This document shows, piece after piece, positions 1 through 8,129 of a stretch of DNA of 33,759 nt; position 1 is the stretch's first letter, and every line of letters begins with the position of its first letter. The position numbers were made by a program, and so were the translations under genes. Below the pieces are notes generated by a model. That model did no database searches, had not been told where the DNA came from, and saw nothing but the letters and a program-made list of their open reading frames with translations. Source of the stretch: an uncultured Ruminococcus sp. (GTDB taxonomy: Bacteria; Bacillota; Clostridia; Oscillospirales; Ruminococcaceae); the NCBI GenBank assembly GCA_947627625.1, contig CANQWR010000017.1:1-33759 (forward strand), in the 5' to 3' direction.

Positions 1-178
1 GAACCCCCATTGGGGGCTCTGCCCCCAAACCCCCGTCGGGGGGAAGAATCCCCCCGAACCCCCCATGATTAAACGAAAATTCAAAAATTAGCGGAACTGA
101 AAATATTTAATCACGGGTTTCCAAAGGGGGTTTCCCCCTTTGGTGGGGGGTGTGGGGGGCAAAGCCCCCCACAAATTT
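1..178. repeat. mosaic G/C-hairpin repeat island downstream of dnaJ
   Basis: Non-coding. It holds the hairpin chain (CCCCCATTGGGGG, GGGGGCTCTGCCCCC, CCCCCGTCGGGGG, GGGGGAAGAATCCCCC), a shortened CATGATTAAACG end, and the CCAAAGGGGG-TTT-CCCCCTTTGG stem-loop near 120-143. A last GGGGGGCAAAGCCCCCC hairpin lies near 154-171, just after the dnaJ stop codon on the minus strand. It is cut by the window edge. There is no U-run, so it is not a classical terminator, although it could protect or end the dnaJ message. Confidence 0.85.
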
Positions 179-186
179 CTTATCTC

Positions 187-1347
187 TTATAAATCAAGTT
201 TTGACTTTAGTTTTTCAAAGAAGCCCTGACGTTTTGCGTAATTCTTATCGGAGAGAGAAGCCTCGAAAGCACGGAGCAGTTCCTCCTGTTTTTTGGTCAG
301 ATTTTTGGGTACTTCGACATATATTTTGACGTACTGGTCTCCTCTGTCGGAGCGGTACAGCTTTTTGACCCCCTTGCCTTTCAGACGGAATACCGTGCCG
401 TTCTGAGTACCTTTGTCTATGGAGTACTTCACATCGCCGTCGATAGTGGGGACGGTTATTTCCGCACCGAGAACGGCTTCCATATAAGTAACGGGAATAT
501 CACAGTGAATGTCGCTGCCGTCACGCTTGAATATTGAGTGGGGCTTTACGGACACACTGAGAATGAGGTCTCCCGACGAACCGCCGTTCACACCGCAATC
601 TCCCTGACCGCTCAGTCTCATCTGACGACCGTCGTCGATACCTGCGGGAATGTCCACGGAGACAGTCTTCTGCACCCTCGTCCTGCCTGCACCACTGCAC
701 TTGTGACAGGGATTTTTAATAATTTTGCCCTTGCCGTTACAGTGCGGACAGGTTTTAGTTGACGCTATAGAGCCTATGGGAGTACGCTGTGTAAATTTGA
801 TAGTTCCACGTCCCTGACAGTCGGGGCAGACCTCGGAAGACGAACCTGCTCCCGCACCGCTTCCGTTACAAGCGTCACACACAGCCATTCTGCTGATTTT
901 CAGTTCTTTTTTGACACCGTTGCAAGCCTCCATAAAACCGATTATTATGGATTCGTGAATATCGGAACCACGGCGGGGAGCGTTTGCGGAGGAGCGTGAC
1001 GAACCGCCGCCGAAACCGAAACCGCCGAAAATGCCGTCAAGAATATCGCTCATATCAGCGAAACCGCCGAAACCGCCCATTCCGCCCATACCTCCGCCGC
1101 CGCCTGCGTTATAGGACGGGTCTACACCTGCGTGACCGAACTGGTCGTATCTCGCACGTTTTTCAGGGTCGGAGAGAACCTCATGAGCCTCGTTTACTTC
1201 CTGAAATTTCTCGACATAGGAGGGGTCATCAGGGTGCAGGTCGGGGTGAGTTTCCCTCGCCTTTTTTCTGTAAGCCTTTTTTATCTCGTCCTCAGACGCA
1301 CCCTTTTGCAAGCCGAGGACTTCATAGTAATCTCTTTTTTCAGCCAT
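187..1347 (-). CDS. dnaJ: chaperone protein DnaJ (Hsp40)
   Basis: Co-chaperone that stimulates DnaK ATPase and delivers unfolded clients. The 386-residue protein has all type I domains: a J domain at about residues 4-70 with HPD at 34-36, a Gly/Phe-rich linker (GGGGGMGGMGGFGGF), a zinc-finger region with four CxxCxGxG repeats (CDACNGSG, CPDCQGRG, CPHCNGKG, CHKCSGAG), and the C-terminal substrate-binding domains. A TTG start twelve bases upstream is possible, but GGAG lies six bases before the ATG at 1347 and the protein then begins MAEKRDYYEVLGL as in the family. It is the last gene of the hrcA-grpE-dnaK-dnaJ operon and is separated from dnaK by a repeat island of about 300 nt, so its expression may be uncoupled from dnaK. 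Confidence 0.97.
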   Translation of the reverse strand: MAEKRDYYEVLGLQKGASEDEIKKAYRKKARETHPDLHPDDPSYVEKFQEVNEAHEVLSDPEKRARYDQFGHAGVDPSYNAGGGGGMGGMGGFGGFADMSDILDGIFGGFGFGGGSSRSSANAPRRGSDIHESIIIGFMEACNGVKKELKISRMAVCDACNGSGAGAGSSSEVCPDCQGRGTIKFTQRTPIGSIASTKTCPHCNGKGKIIKNPCHKCSGAGRTRVQKTVSVDIPAGIDDGRQMRLSGQGDCGVNGGSSGDLILSVSVKPHSIFKRDGSDIHCDIPVTYMEAVLGAEITVPTIDGDVKYSIDKGTQNGTVFRLKGKGVKKLYRSDRGDQYVKIYVEVPKNLTKKQEELLRAFEASLSDKNYAKRQGFFEKLKSKLDL

Positions 1348-1439
1348 AAGTTTCTCCAATCGTTAATGTGTACGGGACGCACCCAAAGGGCGAAAGACAA
1401 ACTCCGCCCTTTTTGAGTGAATTTATTGTTATTACATTA

Positions 1440-1735
1440 CTGGGGGACGCTGTCCCCTTGACCCCCGAAATTAAACAGTAGAAAATTATCATGGGGGGTT
1501 CGGGGGGCGGGGTATGGGGTGTCCCCATTTTCAAATCACCCCCCGACGGGGGTTTTGGGGGCAGAGCCCCCAGTGGGGGTTCAGGGGGCAAAGCCCCCTG
1601 CCTCCAATCGTTCTATAATAAATATTAAATCTTAAATCTCTAAAAAAATATAATTTTAAGAAAATTATTTTTTGGGGGTTCAGGGGGGCAACGCCCCCCA
1701 ATGGGGTCAATGGACAACTGCCCCTAATCGTTGTT
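1440..1735. repeat. mosaic repeat island between dnaK and dnaJ
   Basis: The 394-nt dnaK-dnaJ gap holds no gene. Reading the plus strand, the order is a GGGGGACGCTGTCCCC hairpin, a 'TTGACCCCCGAAATTAAACAG' type segment, a four-tract G-run motif (1493-1519), CCCCATTTTCAAATC, the G5/C5 hairpin chain, a boundary motif (near 1606), the 19-nt A/T palindrome (1650-1668), another GC hairpin, and a second boundary motif (1724-1735) only 6 nt from the dnaK stop codon. The transcript must cross several strong hairpins between dnaK and dnaJ. Confidence 0.88.
1493..1519 (+). other. putative G-quadruplex motif, copy 1
   Basis: Four G tracts (6, 6, 4 and 4 G) separated by loops TTC, C and TAT, directly followed by TGTCCCC. 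It is on the plus strand, so it is C-rich in the dnaK-dnaJ message. Folding is inferred only from the pattern. The trailing CCCC could compete by pairing with a G tract. Confidence 0.5.
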
Positions 1736-1741
1736 AAACTA

Positions 1742-3595
1742 TTAAACTTCCGTGAAGTCGGCGTCCACAACACCGTCGTCGGGATTAGAGTTGTTGTTCT
1801 CACGCATATCGCTGAACTGAGATGGGTCTATACCGCCTGCACCTGCACCGTTGGGGTTGGACTGCTGATATACTTTTGCGGAGAGGTCATAGAAAGCCTT
1901 CTGCAAATCGTCCTTGAGAGACTTAATCTCGCTGAAATTGTCCGCATTTATGGCAGACCTGAGAGAACTGCACTTTGTTCTGATGTTGTTTTTTTCGTCC
2001 TCTGAGACCTTGTCGCCGAAGTCATTGAGGGACTTTTCGCACTGGAATACAAGATTCTCTGCTTCATTTTTGGTGTCGACCTGCTCACGGCGTTTTTTGT
2101 CCTCAGAAGCGTACTTGTTCGCATCACTGACAGCCTTTTCGATGTCCTCTTTGGACATATTTGTTGACGAAGTTATAGTGATATTCTGCTCTTTGCCCGT
2201 GCCCAAATCTTTTGCGGAGACGTGTACAATTCCGTTCTGGTCGATGTCGAAAGTGACTTCAATCTGGGGTACTCCTCTCGGAGCGGGAGCGATTCCGTCA
2301 AGGCGGAAAGTACCGAGCTGTTTGTTGTCCTTGGCGAACTCACGCTCACCTTGGAGAACGTTTATATCAACGGCAGGCTGGTTGTCCGAATAAGTCGAGA
2401 ACACCTGAGATTTTTTAGTCGGGATAGTGGTGTTTCTCTCGATCATCTTAGTGCAGACACCGCCTGCTGTCTCAATGCCGAGAGAGAGGGGAGTAACGTC
2501 AAGGAGGAGTACACCGTTCTCAACGTCACCGCCGAGTACACCGCCCTGATAAGCAGCACCAAGAGCAACGCACTCATCGGGATTTATTCCCTTGAAGGGG
2601 TCTTTGCCTGTAATTTTCTTTACAGCCTCCTGAACAGCAGGGATTCTTGAAGAACCGCCTACCATAAGGACTTTGCTTATTTCGGATATATCAAGACCGC
2701 TGTCGCTGAGTGCCTGACGAACAGGACCTACAGTAGCCTCAACGAGGTCTGCCGTAAGTTCATTGAACTTAGCCTGTGTGAGAGTCATATCAAGGTGTTT
2801 GGGAGTACCCGAAGCGTCAACAGTTATGAAAGGTATATTTATATTGGAAGTGGTAGTAGAGGACAGCTCAATCTTAGCCTTTTCGGCAGCGTCCTTGAGT
2901 CTCTGTGAAGCCATTTTGTCCTTTGAGAGGTCAACGCCCTCAGCTTTTTTGAACTCCTCAACAAGCCAGTTGATAATTCTCTGGTCGAAGTCGTCACCGC
3001 CGAGGTGGTTATTTCCGGCAGTAGCGAGAACCTGCTGAACGTCCTCACCCATTTCGATAATGGAGACATCGAACGTACCGCCGCCGAGGTCATAGACCAT
3101 GACAGTCTGTTCCTCTTCCTTGTCTATGCCGTACGAGAGTGCAGCGGCAGTGGGTTCATTTATAATTCTTCTGACGTTCAGACCTGCAATCTGTCCCGCA
3201 TCTTTAGTAGCCTGTCTTTGGGAGTCCGTAAAATATGCGGGGACTGTTATGACAGCTTCCGTGACGGTCTCACCGAGATAGCCCTCTGCATCAGCCTTTA
3301 ATTTCTGAAGGATCATAGCGGAAATTTCCTGTGGAGTATATTTTTTTCCGTCAATATCTACTTTGTAATCAGAACCCATATGTCTCTTTATAGATGACAC
3401 AGTCCTGTCGTGGTTTGTGATAGCCTGTCTTTTGGCGACCTGACCGACAAGACGTTCACCGTTATTTGTGAAAGCCACAACGGACGGGGTAGTCCTTGCA
3501 CCCTCACTGTTCGGGATAACTACAGCGTTTCCTCCCTCTGTAACTGCCACACAAGAGTTGGTTGTACCTAAATCAATACCGATAATTTTGCTCAT
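1742..3595 (-). CDS. dnaK: chaperone protein DnaK (Hsp70)
   Basis: ATP-driven cytosolic Hsp70 chaperone of 617 residues, a normal length for Gram-positive DnaK. The nucleotide-binding domain shows the phosphate-binding motif [14 protein letters not shown] at the N-terminus, [12 protein letters not shown], and [14 protein letters not shown]. The interdomain linker and substrate-binding domain follow ([29 protein letters not shown]), then a helical lid and a Gly/Asn-rich tail ending VVDADFTEV. The ATG at 3595 has AGGAGG upstream. It lies in the HrcA/CIRCE operon after grpE and a small zinc-ribbon gene, with repeats after its stop. Confidence 0.99.
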   Translation of the reverse strand: MSKIIGIDLGTTNSCVAVTEGGNAVVIPNSEGARTTPSVVAFTNNGERLVGQVAKRQAITNHDRTVSSIKRHMGSDYKVDIDGKKYTPQEISAMILQKLKADAEGYLGETVTEAVITVPAYFTDSQRQATKDAGQIAGLNVRRIINEPTAAALSYGIDKEEEQTVMVYDLGGGTFDVSIIEMGEDVQQVLATAGNNHLGGDDFDQRIINWLVEEFKKAEGVDLSKDKMASQRLKDAAEKAKIELSSTTTSNINIPFITVDASGTPKHLDMTLTQAKFNELTADLVEATVGPVRQALSDSGLDISEISKVLMVGGSSRIPAVQEAVKKITGKDPFKGINPDECVALGAAYQGGVLGGDVENGVLLLDVTPLSLGIETAGGVCTKMIERNTTIPTKKSQVFSTYSDNQPAVDINVLQGEREFAKDNKQLGTFRLDGIAPAPRGVPQIEVTFDIDQNGIVHVSAKDLGTGKEQNITITSSTNMSKEDIEKAVSDANKYASEDKKRREQVDTKNEAENLVFQCEKSLNDFGDKVSEDEKNNIRTKCSSLRSAINADNFSEIKSLKDDLQKAFYDLSAKVYQQSNPNGAGAGGIDPSQFSDMRENNNSNPDDGVVDADFTEV

Positions 3596-3699
3596 AACAA
3601 ATTCCTCCTGAGAATATAATCTTTTTGCTTTTTTGTTTATATTTGAATTAAACTTAAACTTGAATTTGAATTATTCAAAAAAACTGTCCGTGCGGAAAT

Positions 3700-3924
3700 T
3701 CACTCCACAGAGCCCGCTTTTTTGGACTCCTTTATTCTCTTCAGGTCGTCCTTGTCTATCCACTCCTCAACGTATCCGCAGTCACAGCAGACATATCTGT
3801 GAATGTAGACGTTTTTCAAAGCACTGACACTTATATAATTGCCCGTGCCGTAAGCACCGAGTTCGCTCTCAAAGCGTACAATGCTACTTGAACCGCACTT
3901 CGGGCAGACCTTTTTGTATTTCAT
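3700..3924 (-). CDS. small zinc-ribbon protein of unknown function between grpE and dnaK
   Basis: A 74-residue protein with two CxxC knuckles, CPKC at residues 8-11 and CCDCGY near 47-52, spaced like a single zinc ribbon and followed by a charged Lys/Glu tail. I do not recognise a named family. The gene has a G-rich Shine-Dalgarno (GAGGGG) before the ATG and sits tightly after grpE (about 35 nt) and about 105 nt before dnaK, so it should be co-transcribed under HrcA control. The usual order puts dnaK directly after grpE. Its place suggests a stress-linked or redox/zinc-sensing role, but that rests only on position. Confidence 0.85.
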   Translation of the reverse strand: MKYKKVCPKCGSSSIVRFESELGAYGTGNYISVSALKNVYIHRYVCCDCGYVEEWIDKDDLKRIKESKKAGSVE

Positions 3925-3959
3925 ATGAAACCACCCCTCTCACTGTAAAAAATTTTTCT

Positions 3960-4511
3960 TTACTCCGCAACTGCCACCATAGCAGGTCTTACAAGTTTTT
4001 CGCCTATCAAATAGCCCTTCTGGAAGACCTGACAGACATAACCGGAGGCGTAGTCCGATTCGGAAACCTGTTGAATGGCGTTGTGGAGATTTGGGTCAAA
4101 CTCACTGCCGAGAGCGTTTATTTCCGTGACGTTCATCTTGTCGAGAAATTCCCTAAGCTGTTTGTAAATCATCTCCATGCCCTTTGAGAAGTTCACGTCG
4201 GAACACTCCGTTTCAAGGGAACGTTCAAAGCTGTCTATAAAGGGGAGAAGTTTTGCGATACAGTCGGCAAGAGCGTTGTCGTAAGCGTCTGTCTTTTCCT
4301 TTGTAGTCCTCTTTATATAGTTTGCGTACTCAGCCTGTAGACGGAGATGTTTGTCATTGAGTTCGGCGAGAGACTCTTCGAGAGCGGCATACTCCGACGC
4401 TATGTCGTTGTATTCGCTCACAGCGTCCTGCTCGTCGTCCGAACAGGCACAGTCGCCGTCGGGGTTGGGGTTTTCGGTAACTTCAATATTTTTATCATTT
4501 TTATCTTCCAT
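3960..4511 (-). CDS. grpE: nucleotide exchange factor GrpE
   Basis: Exchanges ADP for ATP on DnaK. The 183-residue protein has a low-complexity acidic N-terminus, a long coiled coil (from about residue 30 to 85, EYAALEESLAELNDKHLRLQ onward), and the conserved family core 'LPFIDSFERSL', 'KGMEMIYKQL', 'EFDPNLHNAI', then the beta-wing segment ending VRPAMVAVAE. GAAAGGAG lies close upstream of the ATG. Its order after hrcA and before dnaK is typical of Firmicutes class I heat-shock operons. Confidence 0.97.
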   Translation of the reverse strand: MEDKNDKNIEVTENPNPDGDCACSDDEQDAVSEYNDIASEYAALEESLAELNDKHLRLQAEYANYIKRTTKEKTDAYDNALADCIAKLLPFIDSFERSLETECSDVNFSKGMEMIYKQLREFLDKMNVTEINALGSEFDPNLHNAIQQVSESDYASGYVCQVFQKGYLIGEKLVRPAMVAVAE

Positions 4512-4547
4512 ATGTTGCTCCTTTCTTAGAGAGACAGCGGAAAAAAT

Positions 4548-5588
4548 TCACCTGTCCTCTTTGGGGGTGTCGGTGTTGTCATCGTCTTCACCGTCAGACA
4601 TTATGAGTGAGATTTTCTGTGTCAGGTATTCAATACAGGGAATAATTTTCTTGTAGTCTACTCTCATCGGACCTATGATTCCAAGTGAACCTGCGTCTCT
4701 GCCGTGTCTGCGGTAGGGGGAGACGATCATACTTGAATTTCCTATTGCGAAACTTCCCTCGGAACCGAATTTCACCTGAATACCGCTGAAAGTGCCGTCG
4801 AGAAGATTTTCAAGCGGATTTTTTCCGCCGATAAACCTTGCGACTTCCATCTTGTCGAGTTCGTCAAAGGACAGCAGATTTTCACCGCCTTTTAACGTCA
4901 GCTGACGGTGACGCAGGTCCTCAGAGAGTTCATACAGACCTTTTACAAGAGGGGAGAGTGAAATCATGTACGCACTGACGGCAGTTATCATATTTTCAAA
5001 CATCTCTTCGGACAAATCCTGCACGGAAACTCCCTGAATATGTTGAGTGACATATTGAGTAAAGAAGTCAAGCTGTTCGTCCTCAAGGTCAAATTCGAGA
5101 CGGCAGACTTTGTTTTTAATATCTCCGTCGGAAGTTATCAGGAGTATCACATAAAGTCTCTTGCCCGTGGGAATGACTTCCACCTTTGATATAACCGAGA
5201 ATTTCGGGGCGTAGTCCATGACGACAGCGGCACACTGAGTGATTTCGGTGAGAGCATCGGCAGCGTTCTGGAGCAGGAGGGGCTGGGGTGTATCTGAACC
5301 GCCGAGCATATCGTCAAGGCGTTTTTTTTCGGATTCGGACAGAGCCGGGGGGTTCATAAGTTTTTCGATATAAAGTCTGTATCCGTTGAAAGTCGGGACT
5401 CTGCCTGCGGAGGTGTGAGGCTGTTCGAGGTATCCGAGCTGTTCGAGAACAGCCATATCGCTCCGAACCGTTGCGGGGGAGACCTTTATATTGTCCATAG
5501 AAGCAATGATCTTAGAGCCGACAGGTTCACCTGTTCTGAGGTACTCATCAACAACGGCGGAGAGAATTTTCAGTTTTCTTTCGTCCAT
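4548..5588 (-). CDS. hrcA: heat-inducible transcription repressor HrcA
   Basis: Repressor of class I heat-shock genes; it binds the CIRCE inverted repeat and its activity is tuned by GroE in the well-studied systems. The 346-residue protein has an N-terminal winged helix (MDERKLKILSAVVDEYLRTG; VSPATVRSDMAVLEQLGYLE; TSAGRVPTFNGYRLYIEKL), then the GAF-like and dimerisation part, ending with 'GPMRVDYKKIIPCIEYLTQ', a typical HrcA C-terminal signature, and an acidic tail. It is the first gene of the operon and lies directly behind a CIRCE element, so it should repress itself together with grpE, dnaK and dnaJ. Confidence 0.98.
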   Translation of the reverse strand: MDERKLKILSAVVDEYLRTGEPVGSKIIASMDNIKVSPATVRSDMAVLEQLGYLEQPHTSAGRVPTFNGYRLYIEKLMNPPALSESEKKRLDDMLGGSDTPQPLLLQNAADALTEITQCAAVVMDYAPKFSVISKVEVIPTGKRLYVILLITSDGDIKNKVCRLEFDLEDEQLDFFTQYVTQHIQGVSVQDLSEEMFENMITAVSAYMISLSPLVKGLYELSEDLRHRQLTLKGGENLLSFDELDKMEVARFIGGKNPLENLLDGTFSGIQVKFGSEGSFAIGNSSMIVSPYRRHGRDAGSLGIIGPMRVDYKKIIPCIEYLTQKISLIMSDGEDDDNTDTPKEDR

Positions 5589-5610
5589 GACCGCACAGCC
5601 TTTCGTTTGT

Positions 5611-5637
5611 TTGGCACTCTACATCTCTGAGTGCTAA
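5611..5637 (-). promoter_or_regulatory. CIRCE operator (HrcA binding site)
   Basis: Inverted repeat TTGGCACTC-N9-GAGTGCTAA (half-sites 5611-5619 and 5629-5637). It matches the CIRCE consensus TTAGCACTC-N9-GAGTGCTAA at all but one base. It lies at the expected transcription start in the 5' untranslated region of hrcA, about 23 nt before the ATG. Confidence 0.97.
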
Positions 5638-5641
5638 TAAT

Positions 5642-5670
5642 AATTTACCACTATTATTTTACTTTGTCAA
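5642..5670 (-). promoter_or_regulatory. sigma-A promoter of the hrcA operon
   Basis: On the minus strand, TTGACA (5665-5670), a 17-nt spacer and TAAATT (5642-5647) lie immediately upstream of CIRCE, so HrcA bound there would block polymerase. The -35 is perfect and the -10 has a weaker match. Confidence 0.85.
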
Positions 5671-5754
5671 GCAATTTGAGAATTTTCAGCTATTTTCACT
5701 AAAATTTTCTCACACGGCTGATATTTTTGTTGATTTCACACCCAAATTTCTCAG

Positions 5755-7002
5755 TTACTCAATGCTTTCTTCACTCTCAACGCTGTTTTCGTCCTCCTGA
5801 CTTTCTTCATTGTCTTCACTATCTTCACTGTCCTGATTTTCGTCACTCTCTTCGCCCTCTTCACTGTCCTGATTTTCTTCGCTCTCTTCACTCTCTTGAT
5901 TTTCTTGATTTTCGTCGCCCTCGTTTTCGGTCACTTCTGTTTCGGGGGATTCGTCAGCGGGAGTGTCAGGGGAGTTGGAGGAGTATTTCGGGAAACCGTC
6001 CGTGCAGATGGTGACGATAAATCCGTCAATATTGTTGCCCGATATGGTGTACTCGTAATCGGTGGGAACAGGAATGCTTATAGTTTCGGAGGAGGAGTCT
6101 GCAAGCCAGTAGTATACTTCATAGGTCAGACCGTCCGAACCGTTTATAATAAGGTGGTCGCTGTCAAAGGAGTATCTCTCCCTGAGCAGGTCAATATATT
6201 CTTCAAGGCAGATATTGTTCTGCATGATGTAAGTTGCATGGGGAATACCCACATAGCGGAAGTGCCACGGTTCGTGTTTTATATTGGTTATATCGTATTT
6301 GCCGTCGGGGTATCTGAGGATAAAGCCGTAGTTCTGGCAGTTCTGACTGAACCAAGCGTAATCGCCGTCGCCCTCAAATTCGTAGTCGGGGAGGGTAGTG
6401 AAATCGACAGCATATCCCGTCTGGTGTTCACTGTGACCCGCCTTTGCGACGGAGTTTGAGTTGTCGGAGTCGTCACCGCCTTCAGCGACAAAGTTGTCAT
6501 ACAGTTCCTGTTGGACTTCTTGAGTGCGGTATGACGTATATATCACAACGTTGTCGATACCTGTAGTTTCCTGAAAAGCGTTCATGAAGTCGGAGAGGGG
6601 CTGGAGGGCAGTAATCATAATTTTGTGTTCTGATTCCTCTTCACTGTCCTCAGAATTTTCGTCCACTCTGTCCATGATACCGACAAGTTGATTTTCATTA
6701 GTTTGATGGTGTTCATATTCATCATTGACGAGAACGAGGTCTCCCGAGAAGATGTCGTTATAAGAGACAGTGGAGAACGAGTAGCCGTCATAGATGTTAT
6801 TTTCGGTGGAATCCTGTTGAATATCCTCCGAGGAGTCTACATTGCTGTCCTGACCCTTGACGTTTTTCACGATTGAACTCTTGCTGACAGCGTTTCCGAC
6901 CGCATAGACACCGCCGCCTATTATAGCGAGACTAAGTAGGAATTCGGTGAAAACAGCGAAACCGCTCGGAGAATTTTTTTTCTTTTTTCTGTTGCCTGCC
7001 AT
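5755..7002 (-). CDS. membrane-anchored VanY/D-alanyl-D-alanine carboxypeptidase-like protein with acidic tail
   Basis: Probable peptidoglycan D,D-carboxypeptidase of the zinc peptidase M15B/VanY type, trimming terminal D-Ala. The 415-residue protein has a basic N-terminus (NRKKKKN), one membrane segment at about 15-38, a Ser/Asp/Glu-rich stalk, and a catalytic domain at about 130-275. Zinc ligands are visible in SEHQTGYAVD (H193, D200) and EPWHFRYVG (H247, with E244), with WFSQNCQNYGFILRYP between them. From about residue 347 to the end the chain is almost only E, S, D, N and Q. The ATG at 7002 is preferred over the GTG at 7011 because AAAGGG is correctly spaced to it. It stands alone, between the chaperone operon and a large repeat island. 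Confidence 0.9.
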   Translation of the reverse strand: MAGNRKKKKNSPSGFAVFTEFLLSLAIIGGGVYAVGNAVSKSSIVKNVKGQDSNVDSSEDIQQDSTENNIYDGYSFSTVSYNDIFSGDLVLVNDEYEHHQTNENQLVGIMDRVDENSEDSEEESEHKIMITALQPLSDFMNAFQETTGIDNVVIYTSYRTQEVQQELYDNFVAEGGDDSDNSNSVAKAGHSEHQTGYAVDFTTLPDYEFEGDGDYAWFSQNCQNYGFILRYPDGKYDITNIKHEPWHFRYVGIPHATYIMQNNICLEEYIDLLRERYSFDSDHLIINGSDGLTYEVYYWLADSSSETISIPVPTDYEYTISGNNIDGFIVTICTDGFPKYSSNSPDTPADESPETEVTENEGDENQENQESEESEENQDSEEGEESDENQDSEDSEDNEESQEDENSVESEESIE

Positions 7003-7247
7003 GTTGAACACCCTTTCTGTTTTTTTTATTTTATTAAATTATAATTTATATTTGGTGGACTTTGTTTGTGGGGGCTGACTGGGGGACGCTGTCCCCCAGA
7101 CCCCCTGCCAAAGGGGGAAACCCCCTTTGGAAACCCGTGATTATATATCTTTAGTTTTGGGGGTGGGTAGTGAAATCCCCGAACTCCCGAAATTAAGCAG
7201 TAGACTGTTACGGGGTTGGGATTTGTTTCCTCTGTGGAAATAATCAT

Positions 7248-7275
7248 GGGGGGGTTCGGGGGGCGGGGCTTGGGG
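7248..7275 (+). other. putative G-quadruplex motif, copy 2
   Basis: G tracts of 7, 6, 4 and 4 with loops TTC, C and CTT, followed by TGTCCCC and the same ATTTTCAAATC segment as copy 1. Structure not demonstrated. Confidence 0.5.
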
Positions 7276-7388
7276 TGTCCCCATTTTCAAATCTCCCCCC
7301 GACGGGGGTTTGGTGGCAGAGCCCCCAGTGGGGGTTCAGGGGGCAACGCCCCCTGCCCCTAATCGTTCCAAAAAATATTAAATTTCCA

Positions 7389-7637
7389 AAAAAATATAAT
7401 TTTAAGAAAATTATTTTTTGTGGCGAAGCCCCCCAACAGTCCTTAATTGTTTTATGGGGGAGAGTTCCCCAACAGCCTACAAGTCAAAAAATTTCCAAAA
7501 AAATATAATTTTAAGAAAATATTTTTTGGGCGAAGCCCCCCAACAGTCCTTAATTGTTTTATGGGGGAGAGTTCCCCAACAGTCCACAAGTCAAAAAAAT
7601 TTCCAAAAAAATATAATTTTAAGAAAATATTTTTTGT
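7389..7637. repeat. tandem repeat, about 108-nt period, 2.3 copies
   Basis: TATAATTTTAAGAAAA recurs at 7395, 7504 and 7612. The intervening segment GCGAAGCCCCCCAACAGTCC, followed by TTAATTGTTTTATGGGGGAG, occurs twice (from 7423 and 7530). The second and third A/T units lack one T of the palindrome, so they derive from one another rather than from the first. Confidence 0.88.
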
Positions 7638-7679
7638 GACGACCCCCTTGACCTCCAAAATTAAACATTAGACTGCCAC

Positions 7680-7704
7680 GGGGGTTCGGGGGGCGGGGCT
7701 GGGG
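7680..7704 (+). other. putative G-quadruplex motif, copy 3
   Basis: G tracts of 5, 6, 4 and 4 with loops TTC, C and CT, followed by TGTACCC. It is the third version of the same segment inside the island before the zinc-ribbon gene. Confidence 0.45.
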
Positions 7705-7832
7705 TGTACCCATTTTCAAATCTCTCCCGACAGGGTTTCGGAGGACAGAGGAAAACCGTCCCCAATCGTTCCCGCCAAAAAAGTGCCAAAAAGACCGCAT
7801 AAATTATAATTTATAAATAATGTTCAAGTGAT

Positions 7833-7841
7833 ATTATACCA
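7833..7841 (-). promoter_or_regulatory. possible extended -10 promoter facing the VanY-like gene
   Basis: On the minus strand TGGTATAAT is a good extended -10 box, but no convincing -35 is seen 17 nt upstream. If used, the message would carry an 830-nt leader through the repeat island before the VanY-like gene. The 7771-7984 stretch otherwise shows only A/T-rich sequence and a short AAACAGT/ACTGTTT stem. Confidence 0.3.
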
Positions 7842-7984
7842 TATATTCCATTAAAAAAACAGTATTTTGCGAAAAAACTGTTTATATTCATGAATTGGGG
7901 GGTAGAGCCGAGGAAGTTTTTTTGCAAATTACACAAAAGGCAAAAGGGGTTTACGTTTGAAATGCACAATTTTTCTGAAAGCTA

Positions 7985-8013
7985 TTGCAAAAGGGAAATT
8001 TATGTGGTAGAAT
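7985..8013 (+). promoter_or_regulatory. sigma-A promoter of the repeat-rich zinc-ribbon gene
   Basis: TTGCAA (7985-7990), a 17-nt spacer and TAGAAT (8008-8013), giving a leader of about 110 nt. That leader includes 63 nt made only of A and T (8048-8110), ending just before the GAGAGAGGTG ribosome site. Confidence 0.75.
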
Positions 8014-8129
8014 TAAAATAGGGTTATTTGCGGATTTTAGAGCAGAGATTATATAATATAATATAAAAATAATATAAAAAATAATATAAAAAAAAAATAA
8101 AAAAAATTTTCCTGAGAGAGGTGATTAAC

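Larger units (their letters stand above)
7073..7770. repeat. largest mosaic repeat island, upstream of the VanY-like gene
   Basis: About 700 nt without a credible gene. Plus-strand order: GGGGGACGCTGTCCCCC hairpin, the CCAAAGGGGG stem module (near 7106-7132), the 'CCCGAAATTAAGCAG' segment, TTTCCTCTGTGGAAATAATC, a G-quadruplex-like motif (7248-7275), the G5/C5 hairpin chain, a boundary motif (near 7360), three near-identical 108-nt units with the A/T palindrome, and a second G-run motif (7680-7704). Short ORFs here are only translations of the repeat. Confidence 0.88.

Noticed and set aside
7373..7640. CRISPR-like array
   Set aside because: Only 2-3 units of about 108 nt, with no short direct repeats separated by unique spacers and no cas genes.
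7855..7890. AAACAGT...ACTGTTT stem with a T-run on the minus strand as a terminator
   Set aside because: The stem is A/T-rich with a 13-nt loop and no minus-strand gene ends there.
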